From positions 1 through 64,000 of the forward strand of contig PHBY01000007.1 of the NCBI GenBank assembly GCA_002840735.1: DNA of 64,000 nt. The letters run 5' to 3'. The notes below the pieces were generated by a model. That model searched no databases. It had not been told where the DNA came from and saw nothing but the letters and a program-made list of their open reading frames with translations. Of the stretch, positions 1 through 8,099 are shown piece by piece; the first letter of the stretch is position 1; each line of letters opens with the position of its first letter. Source of the DNA: Chloroflexi bacterium HGW-Chloroflexi-2 (lineage in GTDB: Bacteria > Chloroflexota > Anaerolineae > Anaerolineales > Anaerolineaceae). The translations under genes were made by a program, and so were the position numbers.

Positions 1-15
1 AGCCTCCTTCCCACC

Positions 16-98
16 GGTGCGATGCACTTAAAGATCAGAAATCTCCACCATCCTGCAAAATTAATCTGAAAAAAAATCCTCCAAAAGTGCGTTGCACC
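16..98 (+). repeat. 83-bp inverted-repeat element, family A, copy 1
   Basis: This element begins GGTGCGATGCACTT and ends with a near-complementary arm (AAGTGCGTTGCACC). Each arm also contains a small internal palindrome of the GTGCnnnGCAC type. Related copies lie at 1090-1172, 1279-1361 and, inverted, at 17098-17180. A lone divergent end (GGTGCATTGCAC) is at 160-171. It resembles a MITE or a REP doublet, and no transposase for this family is visible in the window. Confidence 0.75.
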
Positions 99-256
99 TC
101 TCGGGAAAAAACCCCGATCTGATTTTTATGATTACATGAAGGACTATGATGAGGATTTTGGTGCATTGCACTCTTTCGTCGGTGGCAGCTGAAAAAAAGT
201 CCGAACCGAGATTTACAGGATTATTCTTTCTCACCATGCCCGGTGACGAATCACTC

Positions 257-326
257 GTAGGGGAGAAGCATCGGATATTAGACCCGGCCACCACCCAAAA
301 CGCTCATTATCCGATGCTTCGCCCTA
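257..326. repeat. Inverted-repeat element with GTAG head
   Basis: The left arm (257-277) starts GTAGGGG and runs into GAAGCATCGGATA. The right arm (308-326) is its reverse complement, reading TAGGGCGAAGCATCGGATA on the other strand, with about 30 bases between them. The GTAG head and doublet arrangement resemble REP/REPIN elements. It differs in sequence from the array at 12034-15824 and may belong to another RAYT family. Confidence 0.55.
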
Positions 327-373
327 ATAAAATTCTGCTAAACTTAATTGTCATCATATTTTATAAATACATG

Positions 374-403
374 TTGCATATGACATGTATAATATGTTAT
401 AAT
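374..403 (+). promoter_or_regulatory. Putative sigma70 promoter of higBA
   Basis: TTGCAT (374-379) is followed after 18 bases by TATAAT (398-403). A second TATAAT overlaps at 388-393. The surrounding CATGTTGCATATGACATG is partly palindromic and could be an autoregulatory operator for HigA, as is usual in higBA operons. The -10 is only about 13 bases from the start codon, so the leader would be very short if this -10 is used. Confidence 0.4.
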
Positions 404-415
404 ACAGAGGTCGAT

Positions 416-697
416 GTGATTAAATCATTTCCCGACAAGGAAACAGAAAAAATTTATCGAGGATCCAAATCATTGAAACTGGATCAATCTATTCAACGTC
501 TGGCGTATCGAAAGCTAAAAATGATAAATAATGCATTTGACTTAAAAGATCTCTCAGCTCCCCCTTCCAACAACCTGGAAAAACTCAAAGGAAAAATGGA
601 AGGGTACTACAGCATACGCATTAATGATCAATATCGGATCTGTTTTCGATGGGAAAACCAGGATGTTTATGATGTTGAAATTGTGGATTACCACTAG
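416..697 (+). CDS. higB: HigB-family toxin (RelE/HigB mRNA interferase)
   Basis: The predicted product is a 93-residue HigB/RelE-superfamily toxin, expected to cleave mRNA at the ribosome and to be neutralised by the HigA encoded 8 bp downstream. The protein begins VIKSFPDKETEKIY and ends with the signature RICFRWENQDVYDVEIVDYH, which matches the canonical HigB layout and length. I chose the GTG at 416 because GAGG at 407-410 provides a ribosome-binding site and because family members start at this position. The longer open frame reaching back to 146 would add unrelated residues and run through repeat DNA. Toxin-first gene order is normal for higBA. Such modules are frequently mobile, which fits the repeat-rich flanks. 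Confidence 0.9.
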   Translation: MIKSFPDKETEKIYRGSKSLKLDQSIQRLAYRKLKMINNAFDLKDLSAPPSNNLEKLKGKMEGYYSIRINDQYRICFRWENQDVYDVEIVDYH

Positions 698-705
698 GAG
701 ATAAT

Positions 706-1008
706 ATGGAAACACGTGATTTTGGACCATTACACCCCGGTGAAGTTCTTTTGGAGGAATTTCTAACCCCGCTTAACATCAGCCAGCACCAGCTTGCCAT
801 CGCTATGCGTGTGGCTCAACAAAAAATAAATGATATTGTGCGTGGAAAACGCAGTATCACCCCTGACACTGCATTGCGGTTAGCAGCCGCTCTTGGTACC
901 ACCGCTGAATTCTGGTTGGGATTACAGCAGGAATACGATCTGGATTGTGCAAGAGGTCTGTTTGGTGACAGTATTCAAATGGAAGTCAGCAAGCTACTGC
1001 CTAGATGA
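706..1008 (+). CDS. higA: HigA-family antitoxin (XRE-type HTH)
   Basis: This is a 100-residue antitoxin and DNA-binding autorepressor partner of HigB. The N-terminus (GPLHPGEVLLEEFL) and the helix-turn-helix (ISQHQLAIAMRVAQQKINDIVRGKRSIT, roughly residues 24-51), followed by TPDTALRLAAALGTTAEFWLGLQQEYDL, are characteristic of VapI/HigA antitoxins. It is 8 bp downstream of higB in the same operon, with GGAG just upstream of the ATG. It probably represses the promoter upstream of higB. No truncation is visible. Confidence 0.92.
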   Translation: METRDFGPLHPGEVLLEEFLTPLNISQHQLAIAMRVAQQKINDIVRGKRSITPDTALRLAAALGTTAEFWLGLQQEYDLDCARGLFGDSIQMEVSKLLPR

Positions 1009-1089
1009 AGACTCGTAGGGTGGGGTCCCTGACCCACCATCATGCCCTTCGGGTACCATCCTCCCTTTCGGGTATCATCGTTTCCCTCC

Positions 1090-1172
1090 GGTGCGATGCA
1101 CTTAAGGATTAGAAATCTCCACCATCCTGCAAAACCAATCCGATAAATAATCCCCCAAAAGTGCTTTACATC
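1090..1172 (+). repeat. Family A element, copy 2 (decayed right end)
   Basis: It has the same interior as copies 1 and 3 and an intact left arm (GGTGCGATGCACTT). The right arm has decayed to GTGCTTTACATC, so the terminal symmetry is lost. Confidence 0.7.
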
Positions 1173-1224
1173 TAGTGATAAAAAAATTCGAACCATGATT
1201 TTTGTGATTACATGATGGACTATG

Positions 1225-1282
1225 ATTTCACCCAGCCACCCTTCCCACCGGTGATTTCACCCAGCCACCCTTCCCACCGGTG
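1225..1282 (+). repeat. 29-bp perfect tandem duplication
   Basis: The 29-bp unit beginning ATTTCACCCAGCCACCC and ending CCACCGGTG is present twice without change (1225-1253, 1254-1282). The second unit runs into family A copy 3. The same CTTCCCACCGGTG flank precedes copy 1 at the window start, so the flank probably travels with the element. Confidence 0.85.
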
Positions 1283-1361
1283 CGATGCACTTAAGGATTA
1301 GAAATCTCCACCATCCTGCAAAACCAATCCGATAAATAATCCCCCAGAAGTGCGTTGCACC
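1279..1361 (+). repeat. Family A element, copy 3 (intact, 83 bp)
   Basis: This is the best-preserved copy. The left arm GGTGCGATGCACTT pairs with the right arm AAGTGCGTTGCACC. It is exactly the same length as copies 1 and 4. Confidence 0.8.
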
Positions 1362-1621
1362 TTGTATATAATACAGGTACAGCTTGGAAATCCTAGATAA
1401 TTGAAGTAATCCGGTTAATCTTGGACAGCAGCTGGAGCATGAGGTTTTTTGCCACCTTGAAGCACAAACCTCCGCTGTCCCTCCACAAATGGACAAAGCA
1501 TTTAAAATTCCAATTACCAAATAATGATCAAAATTCCAAACTTTCATTCATTCAAAAAAATTTGTTAATTTCCAGACCATTTGAAATACCCCTCCCCATC
1601 CGGGCATCATCCCCCTCGTAC

Positions 1622-1721
1622 GGGTAAAGCATTTGATTCCCTGGCAAACGGACAATTTAAAAAAAACAAAAGTTTCCTAAATCAAGTCAACTAAAAAGAC
1701 AAATAATCAAATGCTTTACCC
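1622..1721. repeat. Solitary REPIN (REP doublet) of the RAYT family at 15858
   Basis: GGGTAAAGCATTTGA (1622-1636) and its reverse complement TCAAATGCTTTACCC (1707-1721) bracket about 70 bp of AT-rich DNA. The spacing and ends match the REPINs of the array at 12034-15824, but the internal sequence is unrelated. It is preceded by GTAC, comparable with the GTAA head of the other copies. This shows that the family also disperses as single elements. Confidence 0.8.
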
Positions 1722-1806
1722 TTACCACACCGGCTATCATTCCATAAGTTATGATCAGATTTTTTTGATTTCATGACGAACTATGATCTCATTATTCGTT
1801 TATATT

Positions 1807-1839
1807 ATGACCTGTTGTCACATCATGACCTATGGTCAT
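1807..1839. repeat. Short ATGACC/GGTCAT palindrome pair
   Basis: ATGACCTGTTGTCAC (1807-1821) and ATGACCTATGGTCAT (1825-1839) are near-palindromes 18 bp apart. They are related to the long array at 18591-18850 and are followed, as there, by CGTTGACGGC. Confidence 0.6.
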
Positions 1840-1995
1840 TCGTTCCCATATTCGTTGACGGCCCTCCCCCCTTCCCATCCGATGTATAATTCTTAATAGG
1901 AATTTTCGTCTTTCACCCTTTACCAGTGGGAAATTCTCTAATTTATTCCTTCATCAACCAGCTTCGCAAATTCACTCACATCAGGAGCAACACCA

Positions 1996-3450
1996 TTGTT
2001 CGAACAAACATTTAAAAACATCGATGACCAATTGTGGAAGGATGCCGGCTGCAGCAGTGAACTCGATTACGTCGAGCAGACTTCCTGGATTCTCTTCCTT
2101 AAATACCTCGATGACCTCGAGAAGGAAAAAAAGCTCTCGGCCGAGTTGATGGGTAAGTCCTACCAGCCCATCATTGCTCCCGAGTATCAATGGGAAGCCT
2201 GGGCAGCGCCACGCAATGGCAACGGCAAGATCGACCACAACAATGCCCTGACCGGACCCGATCTGATTGACTTTGTGGAGCATCAGCTTTTCCCTTACCT
2301 GAAGCGCTTCACGACCACTGCCGATAATGCCAACACCATCGAATACAAGATCGGTCAAATCTTCAGCGAACTGCGCAATAAAGTGCAGAGTGGCTTCAAC
2401 CTGCGCGGGGTCATTGACCTGGTGGATGAGTTGCGCTTCCAGTCCCAGACCGAGAAACACGAGATGTCGCATCTCTATGAGGAAAAGATCAAGAAGATGG
2501 GCAATGCCGGGCGCAATGGCGGTGAGTACTACACCCCGCGTCCGCTGATCAAGACCATCGTCAAGGTGGTTGCGCCGCAAATCGGCGAGACGGTCTATGA
2601 TGGCGCGGTCGGGTCGGCCGGCTTTCTGGTGGAAGCCTTCGAATACCTCAAAAACAGCCAGGCGCTCTCCACCAGCGATAACGAGACCCTGCAAACGCGT
2701 ACTTTCTACGGTAAGGAGAAGAAATCACTGGCGTACATCATCGGCATCATGAACATGATCCTGCACGGCATCGAAGCTCCCAATATCCAGCATGTCAACA
2801 CCCTGGCGGAGAACGTCTCCGACCTGCAGGACAAGGATCGCTACGATGTGGTGCTGGCCAATCCGCCTTTTGGCGGCAAGGAACGCGGCGAGGTGCAGAA
2901 CAACTTCCCGATCAAGACCGGCGAAACCGCTTTCCTCTTCTTGCAGCACTTCATCAAAATCCTCAAACCAGGGGGAAGGGCTGGTGTGGTCATTAAGAAC
3001 ACTTTCCTTTCGAATACCGACAATGCTGCCATCAGCCTGCGCAAGGAATTGCTCTCCAGCTGCAACCTGCACACGGTACTGGATTTACCCGGTGGCGTCT
3101 TCACCGGAGCAGGTGTCAAAACCGTGGTGCTGTTCTTTGAAAAAGGTGCTCCAACCGAGAACATCTGGTACTACCAGTTGAACCTGGATCGTAATCTGGG
3201 CAAGACCAACCCTCTGAATGAGAATGATCTGGCGGAGTTTGTTAGATTATTTTCAAGCAAAGAAGATTCACAAAATTCATGGTTGGTTAATATTAAAAAA
3301 ATTAACAAGGATTCTTACGATTTATCGGTAAAAAACCCGAATCAGATTGAAGAAAATAATCATCAAGATCCGATGGAAATCCTTAAAGAAATCCAATCTC
3401 TCGACCAGAAAACTAATGAAATTCTCAAAACAATCAGTAAATTACTATGA
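1996..3450 (+). CDS. hsdM: Type I restriction-modification N6-adenine methyltransferase subunit
   Basis: HsdM methylates adenine in the sequence specified by HsdS and forms the M2S core that HsdR joins for restriction. The 484-residue protein has an HsdM N-terminal helical domain (about 1-140), a SAM-binding motif I region (YDGAVGSAGFL, 201-211) and the catalytic NPPF (289-292). The first start in frame is TTG at 1996, with AGGAG at 1983-1987 as ribosome-binding site. The 3' end overlaps hsdS by 4 bp (ATGA), indicating translational coupling. Base composition changes sharply near 3240 (about residue 415). Upstream is GC-rich like hsdR, whereas the last 70 codons and hsdS are AT-rich, which suggests recombination inside the gene. 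Confidence 0.95.
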   Translation: MFEQTFKNIDDQLWKDAGCSSELDYVEQTSWILFLKYLDDLEKEKKLSAELMGKSYQPIIAPEYQWEAWAAPRNGNGKIDHNNALTGPDLIDFVEHQLFPYLKRFTTTADNANTIEYKIGQIFSELRNKVQSGFNLRGVIDLVDELRFQSQTEKHEMSHLYEEKIKKMGNAGRNGGEYYTPRPLIKTIVKVVAPQIGETVYDGAVGSAGFLVEAFEYLKNSQALSTSDNETLQTRTFYGKEKKSLAYIIGIMNMILHGIEAPNIQHVNTLAENVSDLQDKDRYDVVLANPPFGGKERGEVQNNFPIKTGETAFLFLQHFIKILKPGGRAGVVIKNTFLSNTDNAAISLRKELLSSCNLHTVLDLPGGVFTGAGVKTVVLFFEKGAPTENIWYYQLNLDRNLGKTNPLNENDLAEFVRLFSSKEDSQNSWLVNIKKINKDSYDLSVKNPNQIEENNHQDPMEILKEIQSLDQKTNEILKTISKLL

Positions 3451-4598
3451 AAAAAACTTGGGAACACAAAAAACTCGGTGAAGTCATAACACTAGAATAT
3501 GGCAAACCTTTATTACCTGATCAAAGAAAATCAGATGGTAAATACCCTGTATATGGAGCTAATGGTATTAAAGATCGCACAGATGGATACTTTTATGATA
3601 AGCCATCCATCATAATTGGAAGGAAAGGTTCTGCTGGAGAAATTAATTTAACAGAGGAAAAATTTTGGCCTTTAGATGTAACTTATTATGTAGTTTATGA
3701 TCAAAAAAAATATGATCGTAAATTTCTTTTCTACTTATTACGTAACCTCCAATTACAAAAATTAGCCAAAGGGGTTAAACCTGGAATTAATCGAAATGAT
3801 GTTTACGCCATTAAAGTTGATATCCCCCCTCTCCCCGAACAACAACGCATCGTCGACATCCTCGATCAATCCTTCGCTGCCATTGATCAGGCGATTGAAA
3901 ATACTAAAAAAAACATAATTCATTTATTCGATCTCACTAAGTCATATTTGACTTCGATCTTGGAAAACAAACAAGACGGAAATTGGATACAGAAAAAAAT
4001 AAAATCTATAACAACAAAAATTGGTAGTGGGGCTACTCCACTCGGAGGAAAGAATTCTTACCAAAAAAAAGGAATTTCACTTATTCGATCGCTTAATGTA
4101 TATGATGATGGATTTCAATATAAAAATTTAGCTTTTATTGATGAAAAACAAGCACAAAAATTATCCTCTGTAGAAATTGAAAAGAGGGACATATTATTAA
4201 ATATAACAGGAGCATCAATATTAAGATGTTGTGTAGTTCCTGAAGATGTTTTGCCAGCAAGAGTTAATCAACATGTGCTTATCCTACGCCCAGTAGAAAA
4301 CATAATATTACCTGAATTTTTACATTTATTGATTATCTCTGCTGATTACAAATCTAGTTTATTACAAATTGCTAAAGCTGGAGGTTCTACGAGAGAAGCA
4401 CTAACTAAAGAAGGTGTTTCAAACTTTAAAATTTCTTTTCCTAAAGAAATTTCAGAACAAGAAAAATTAGTGAATTTATATAATTCCTTTGTTGCTCAAT
4501 CAGATATATTGAGAAATAATTATTACCAAAAAATCGAAAAACTTCAGGAACTCAAACAATCCATCCTCCACAAAGCCTTCAGCGGTGATTTACCATGA
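3447..4598 (+). CDS. hsdS: Type I restriction-modification specificity subunit
   Basis: HsdS recognises the bipartite DNA target and positions HsdM and HsdR. The 383-residue protein shows two target-recognition half-repeats. The first is WEHKKLGEVITLEYGKPL through INRNDVYAIKVDIPPLPEQQ, followed by the central conserved coiled region (QRIVDILDQSFAAIDQAIENT). The second runs to the distal conserved segment ending LKQSILHKAFSGDLP. The two recognition domains are strongly AT-rich, while the central and terminal conserved segments are GC-rich like hsdR. This mosaic is expected if recognition domains were exchanged by recombination within conserved blocks. It overlaps hsdM by 4 bp and lies 45 bp before fic. 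Confidence 0.93.
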   Translation: MKKTWEHKKLGEVITLEYGKPLLPDQRKSDGKYPVYGANGIKDRTDGYFYDKPSIIIGRKGSAGEINLTEEKFWPLDVTYYVVYDQKKYDRKFLFYLLRNLQLQKLAKGVKPGINRNDVYAIKVDIPPLPEQQRIVDILDQSFAAIDQAIENTKKNIIHLFDLTKSYLTSILENKQDGNWIQKKIKSITTKIGSGATPLGGKNSYQKKGISLIRSLNVYDDGFQYKNLAFIDEKQAQKLSSVEIEKRDILLNITGASILRCCVVPEDVLPARVNQHVLILRPVENIILPEFLHLLIISADYKSSLLQIAKAGGSTREALTKEGVSNFKISFPKEISEQEKLVNLYNSFVAQSDILRNNYYQKIEKLQELKQSILHKAFSGDLP

Positions 4599-4643
4599 TC
4601 ATATATTGTAAAAATCTAAAAAAACTGATATATTAGGAGTAAT

Positions 4644-5714
4644 ATGTCATTTGATCCAACATATCCCCACGAATTAGCTCCCTTACCGCCGGCTGGAATT
4701 TCCAATTCGGACTTTTATGAATTGCTTCTGCCGGCAAGAGTAGCTTTGGCAGAACTAAAGGGGGCTTGTAGTGAAATGCCAAACCCGATGTTATTAATGG
4801 CACCCATTATGGTGCGTGAGTCAGTGGCCAGTTCTAATATTGAGAATATCAATACCACACTGGCTAATGTCTTACAGGGGCAACTCTTTCCGGAAGTTGA
4901 ACAACGACCGCCAGACAAGGAAGTATTAAGATATCGGGCTGCTATGAGTTGGGGGTTCGAAATATTGGATCAAATTCCAATTTCAACAAGAATGATCACC
5001 GGGATTCAATCAATTCTTATTCCTGAAGGCAATGGAAAATTTCGCCGGGAACAAAACCAGATTGCCAACCTGACCACGCTAAAACCCTTATACACACCTC
5101 CTCCTGCTCAGGATGTCAATAAATTAATCAATAATTGGGAAATTTTTGTAAATAACACTGATAATACGCTTGACCCATTAATTCGGGCAAGCATCGCTCA
5201 TTATCAGTTTGAGGCGATTCATCCATTCCGAGATGGAAATGGCAGAACAGGTAGAATTTTGATGATTTTGCAATTGATCCAATCCGGCCTGCTTGATTAT
5301 CCGGTTTTATATATCAGTAGTTTTATTAATGAGCATCGCAGTTTGTATTATGAATCGTTATTAAATGTAACCATTAAAAATGACTGGAAAGGTTACATAA
5401 ATTATTTGTTAAATGGATTTTTTACCCAGGCAAAAGCAACCAGAACTACATTGACACAAATCAATCATTTGTATAAGTTAATCAGAGACCAGGTAAAAAG
5501 AGAAAATAGCAAAATTTTTAGTCTTGAATTAATTGAAACCTTATTTTCCACGCCAATCCTAACACCTACGGTTCTGGCTGAAAAGATGGATATTCACTAT
5601 ACAACAGCCAGCAAACACTTAAAGTCGATGGAAGAAATGGGGATTCTGCGGGCAACATGGGTTGGAAAACACCATTTGTACGCAAATACACAATTATTGG
5701 AGTTATTGCAATAA
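4644..5714 (+). CDS. Fic-domain protein with N-terminal inhibitory motif and C-terminal winged helix
   Basis: Fic enzymes usually transfer AMP from ATP to hydroxyl side chains of target proteins. The 356-residue protein has a complete catalytic motif HPFRDGNGR (193-201). It also has the autoinhibitory motif S-x-x-x-E-N (SSNIEN, S63 to N68), placing it in the class with an N-terminal intramolecular inhibitor. The C-terminus (PTVLAEKMDIHYTTASKHL) looks like a winged-helix DNA-binding domain. AGGAG upstream supports the ATG at 4644. It sits between hsdS and hsdR on the same strand, 10 bp before hsdR, so it is probably co-transcribed with the restriction system. Its AT-rich composition matches hsdS rather than hsdR. 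Its target is unknown. Confidence 0.92.
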   Translation: MSFDPTYPHELAPLPPAGISNSDFYELLLPARVALAELKGACSEMPNPMLLMAPIMVRESVASSNIENINTTLANVLQGQLFPEVEQRPPDKEVLRYRAAMSWGFEILDQIPISTRMITGIQSILIPEGNGKFRREQNQIANLTTLKPLYTPPPAQDVNKLINNWEIFVNNTDNTLDPLIRASIAHYQFEAIHPFRDGNGRTGRILMILQLIQSGLLDYPVLYISSFINEHRSLYYESLLNVTIKNDWKGYINYLLNGFFTQAKATRTTLTQINHLYKLIRDQVKRENSKIFSLELIETLFSTPILTPTVLAEKMDIHYTTASKHLKSMEEMGILRATWVGKHHLYANTQLLELLQ

Positions 5715-5724
5715 GGGGGCACCC

Positions 5725-8046
5725 ATGAACGAAGCCGATACCAGAGCCGAACGAATCGAACCGCAGTTGCGTGCTGCGGGTTGGGGCATTGTGCCAGGCA
5801 GCCGTATCACCCGTGAATACCAGATCAACGCCGGGCGTATCATGGTCGGGCGTGGTCGCGAGAAACCACTGGTCGCCGATTATATCCTTGAGTACAACCG
5901 GCGCAAACTGGCGGTTATCGAAGCCAAAGCGGACGAGGTCTCGGTCGGGGAAGGCGTCGCCCAGGCCAAGAATTACGCCCAGAAGCTGCAGCTCACTTAC
6001 ACCTACGCCGCCAACGGCAAATCCATCTACCAGATCAACATGCAGACGGGTGCGGAAGGCGATGTGCTCAAATTCCCCTCCCCGCAGGAACTCTGGGATC
6101 TGACTTTCAGCCAGCAAAACGACTGGCTCGAGAAATTCAATCAGGTGCCCTATGAAGATGTGGGCGGCTCGAAAGAATTGCGCTACTATCAGGAGATCGC
6201 GGTCAACAAAGCCATGGCAGCCATCGCCGCGGACAAACAGCGCATCCTGCTGACGCTGGCAACCGGCACCGGCAAGACCTTCATCGCCTTCCAGATCGCC
6301 TGGAAGCTTTATCACACCCGCTGGAACCTGAAACGCGATGGCAAACGCCTGCCGCGCATCCTCTTCCTGGCGGATCGCAACATCCTGGCCGATCAGGCCT
6401 TCAACGCCTTCTCCGCCTTCCCCGAAGATGCCCTGGTGCGCATCCGTCCCAACCAGATCACCCGACTGGGACGCGTCCCCACCAACGGCAGCATCTTTTT
6501 CACCATCTTCCAGACTTTCATGAGCGGCGAGGAAGGCACCTACAACTTTGGCGAATATCCCGCAGATTTCTTTGACTTCATCGTGATTGATGAGTGTCAT
6601 CGCGGGGGTGCCAACGATGAATCCACCTGGCGGGAAATCATGCAGCATTTTTCCCCGGCTGTGCAGCTGGGATTGACCGCCACGCCGCGCCGCAGCGACA
6701 ACATCGACACCTACCGCTACTTCGGCGAGCCGGTGTATGTCTATTCGCTCAAAGATGGCATCAACGATGGCTTTCTGACGCCCTTCAAGGTCAAACGCAT
6801 TCAGACCACCCTGGATGACTACATCTACACTTCCGATGACCAGGTGCTGGAAGGTGAGATCGAATCCGGCCGCTTGTACAAAGAAGCCGATTTCAACCGC
6901 ATCATCGAGATCAAAGCCCGCGAGAAAAAACGGGTCGAGATCTTCCTGCAGGACATCAACCAGCGCGAGAAAAGCCTGGTCTTCTGCGCCTCGCAGGATC
7001 ATGCCCTGGCGGTGCGCGATCTGGTCAACCAGCTCAACAGCATCCGTAACCCGCATTACTGCGTGCGCGTGACCGCCAACGAAGGCGAGCTGGGTGAACA
7101 ATACCTGCGCGAATTTCAGGACAACGAGAAAACCATCCCCACCATCCTGACCACCTCGCACAAGCTTTCCACCGGTGTGGATGCCCGCAATGTACGCAAC
7201 ATCATCCTCATGCGTCCGATCCACTCCATGATCGAGTTCAAACAGATCATCGGGCGTGGCACGCGTCTGTATGAGGACAAACAATTCTTCACCATCTACG
7301 ACTTTGTGGGTGCCTACCACCACTTCAACGATCCGGAGTGGGATGGGGATCCCCTGCCGCCCGATGGCGACCCGAAAAAGCCCAGAGGTGGGATTAATGA
7401 GAAAGGCGCGGAATATGATGCCGGGGATGAGGATGAGCGCGAACTCCAACGGAAAAAGAGTATTGTGCGCGTAAGACTGGCAGACGGGAAAGAGCGCCAG
7501 ATCCAGCACATGCAGCAGACCTCGTTCTGGGATGCGGATGGCAAACCGATCTCGGTGGAAGAATTTCTGTATAAACTGTTTGGCGAGCTGCCAGCCTTCT
7601 TCCGCGATGAAGAAGAACTTCGCCGCATCTGGTCCAACCCGAATACGCGCCAGGCCTTTCTCGAGCGTCTGGCCAATGCCGGCTATGGCAAAGCCACCCT
7701 GGCCACCCTGCAAAACCTGATCGACGCCGAAAACAGCGACCTGTTCGACGTGCTCAAATACGTCGCCAATGCTGATCCGCCCATCCCGCGCGAAGTACGC
7801 GTCGCCCATTCCCAACCACGAATCTTCAAAACCCTCAACCCGCACGAAAAAAAATTCATCGAATTCGTGCTCTCACAATACATCAGCGACGGCGTGGAGG
7901 AACTCTCCGTCGAGAAACTGCCGGAGTTGTTGAAGCTCAAATACTTCACCCTGCCGGACGCCATCCGGATGCTGGGCAGTGTCGAAGGGATCAGGGAGTT
8001 GTTTATTGGGTTCCAGAAGGAGTTGTATGTGGGAAGGGGAGGGTGA
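5725..8046 (+). CDS. hsdR: Type I restriction endonuclease subunit (EcoEI-like)
   Basis: HsdR is the ATP-dependent translocase and nuclease of the type I complex. The 773-residue protein contains an N-terminal PD-(D/E)xK nuclease region (ADYILEYNRRKLAVIEAKAD, with E66 and K68). Its superfamily 2 helicase motor has Walker A ATGTGKT (179-185), DECH (289-292) and the GLTATPRR motif. A C-terminal EcoEI-type domain follows. I chose the ATG at 5725 because AAGGGGG precedes it. The open frame extends upstream but would overlap fic. The gene is GC-rich and matches the 5' part of hsdM. With hsdM and hsdS intact, the system looks functional. Confidence 0.95.
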   Translation: MNEADTRAERIEPQLRAAGWGIVPGSRITREYQINAGRIMVGRGREKPLVADYILEYNRRKLAVIEAKADEVSVGEGVAQAKNYAQKLQLTYTYAANGKSIYQINMQTGAEGDVLKFPSPQELWDLTFSQQNDWLEKFNQVPYEDVGGSKELRYYQEIAVNKAMAAIAADKQRILLTLATGTGKTFIAFQIAWKLYHTRWNLKRDGKRLPRILFLADRNILADQAFNAFSAFPEDALVRIRPNQITRLGRVPTNGSIFFTIFQTFMSGEEGTYNFGEYPADFFDFIVIDECHRGGANDESTWREIMQHFSPAVQLGLTATPRRSDNIDTYRYFGEPVYVYSLKDGINDGFLTPFKVKRIQTTLDDYIYTSDDQVLEGEIESGRLYKEADFNRIIEIKAREKKRVEIFLQDINQREKSLVFCASQDHALAVRDLVNQLNSIRNPHYCVRVTANEGELGEQYLREFQDNEKTIPTILTTSHKLSTGVDARNVRNIILMRPIHSMIEFKQIIGRGTRLYEDKQFFTIYDFVGAYHHFNDPEWDGDPLPPDGDPKKPRGGINEKGAEYDAGDEDERELQRKKSIVRVRLADGKERQIQHMQQTSFWDADGKPISVEEFLYKLFGELPAFFRDEEELRRIWSNPNTRQAFLERLANAGYGKATLATLQNLIDAENSDLFDVLKYVANADPPIPREVRVAHSQPRIFKTLNPHEKKFIEFVLSQYISDGVEELSVEKLPELLKLKYFTLPDAIRMLGSVEGIRELFIGFQKELYVGRGG

Positions 8047-8099
8047 GAAATTACGACTAATTAACTGAAAATTAATTTTAAAAATTTTTTTATCGATTT

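Larger units (their letters stand above)
1009..1980. other. Repeat-rich non-coding interval between higBA and the hsd locus
   Basis: No convincing gene is seen in this 970-bp stretch. It holds a short hairpin (GGTGGGGTCCCTGACCCACC, 1019-1038), two family-A elements, a 29-bp tandem duplication, a REPIN (1622-1721), and a short version of the ATGACC/GGTCAT palindromes (1807-1839). It also contains the phrase CGTTGACGGCC (1853-1863) that recurs near 18705-18895. A phrase resembling 'gattacatgatggactatgat' appears at about 129-150, 1207-1226 and, diverged, 1770-1790. Small open frames here read through repeats and are not supported. Confidence 0.7.

Noticed and set aside
1855-1890. Promoter for hsdM from TTGACG (1855) and TATAAT (1885)
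   Set aside because: The spacing is 24 bp, too long for a sigma70 promoter. TTGACG also belongs to a dispersed repeat phrase.
5566-7845. 759-codon open frame on the minus strand opposite hsdR, and a 237-codon one at 1981-2694 opposite hsdM
   Set aside because: Both are antisense shadows of GC-rich genes. Their translations show no family motif, whereas the plus-strand frames contain complete restriction-modification motifs.
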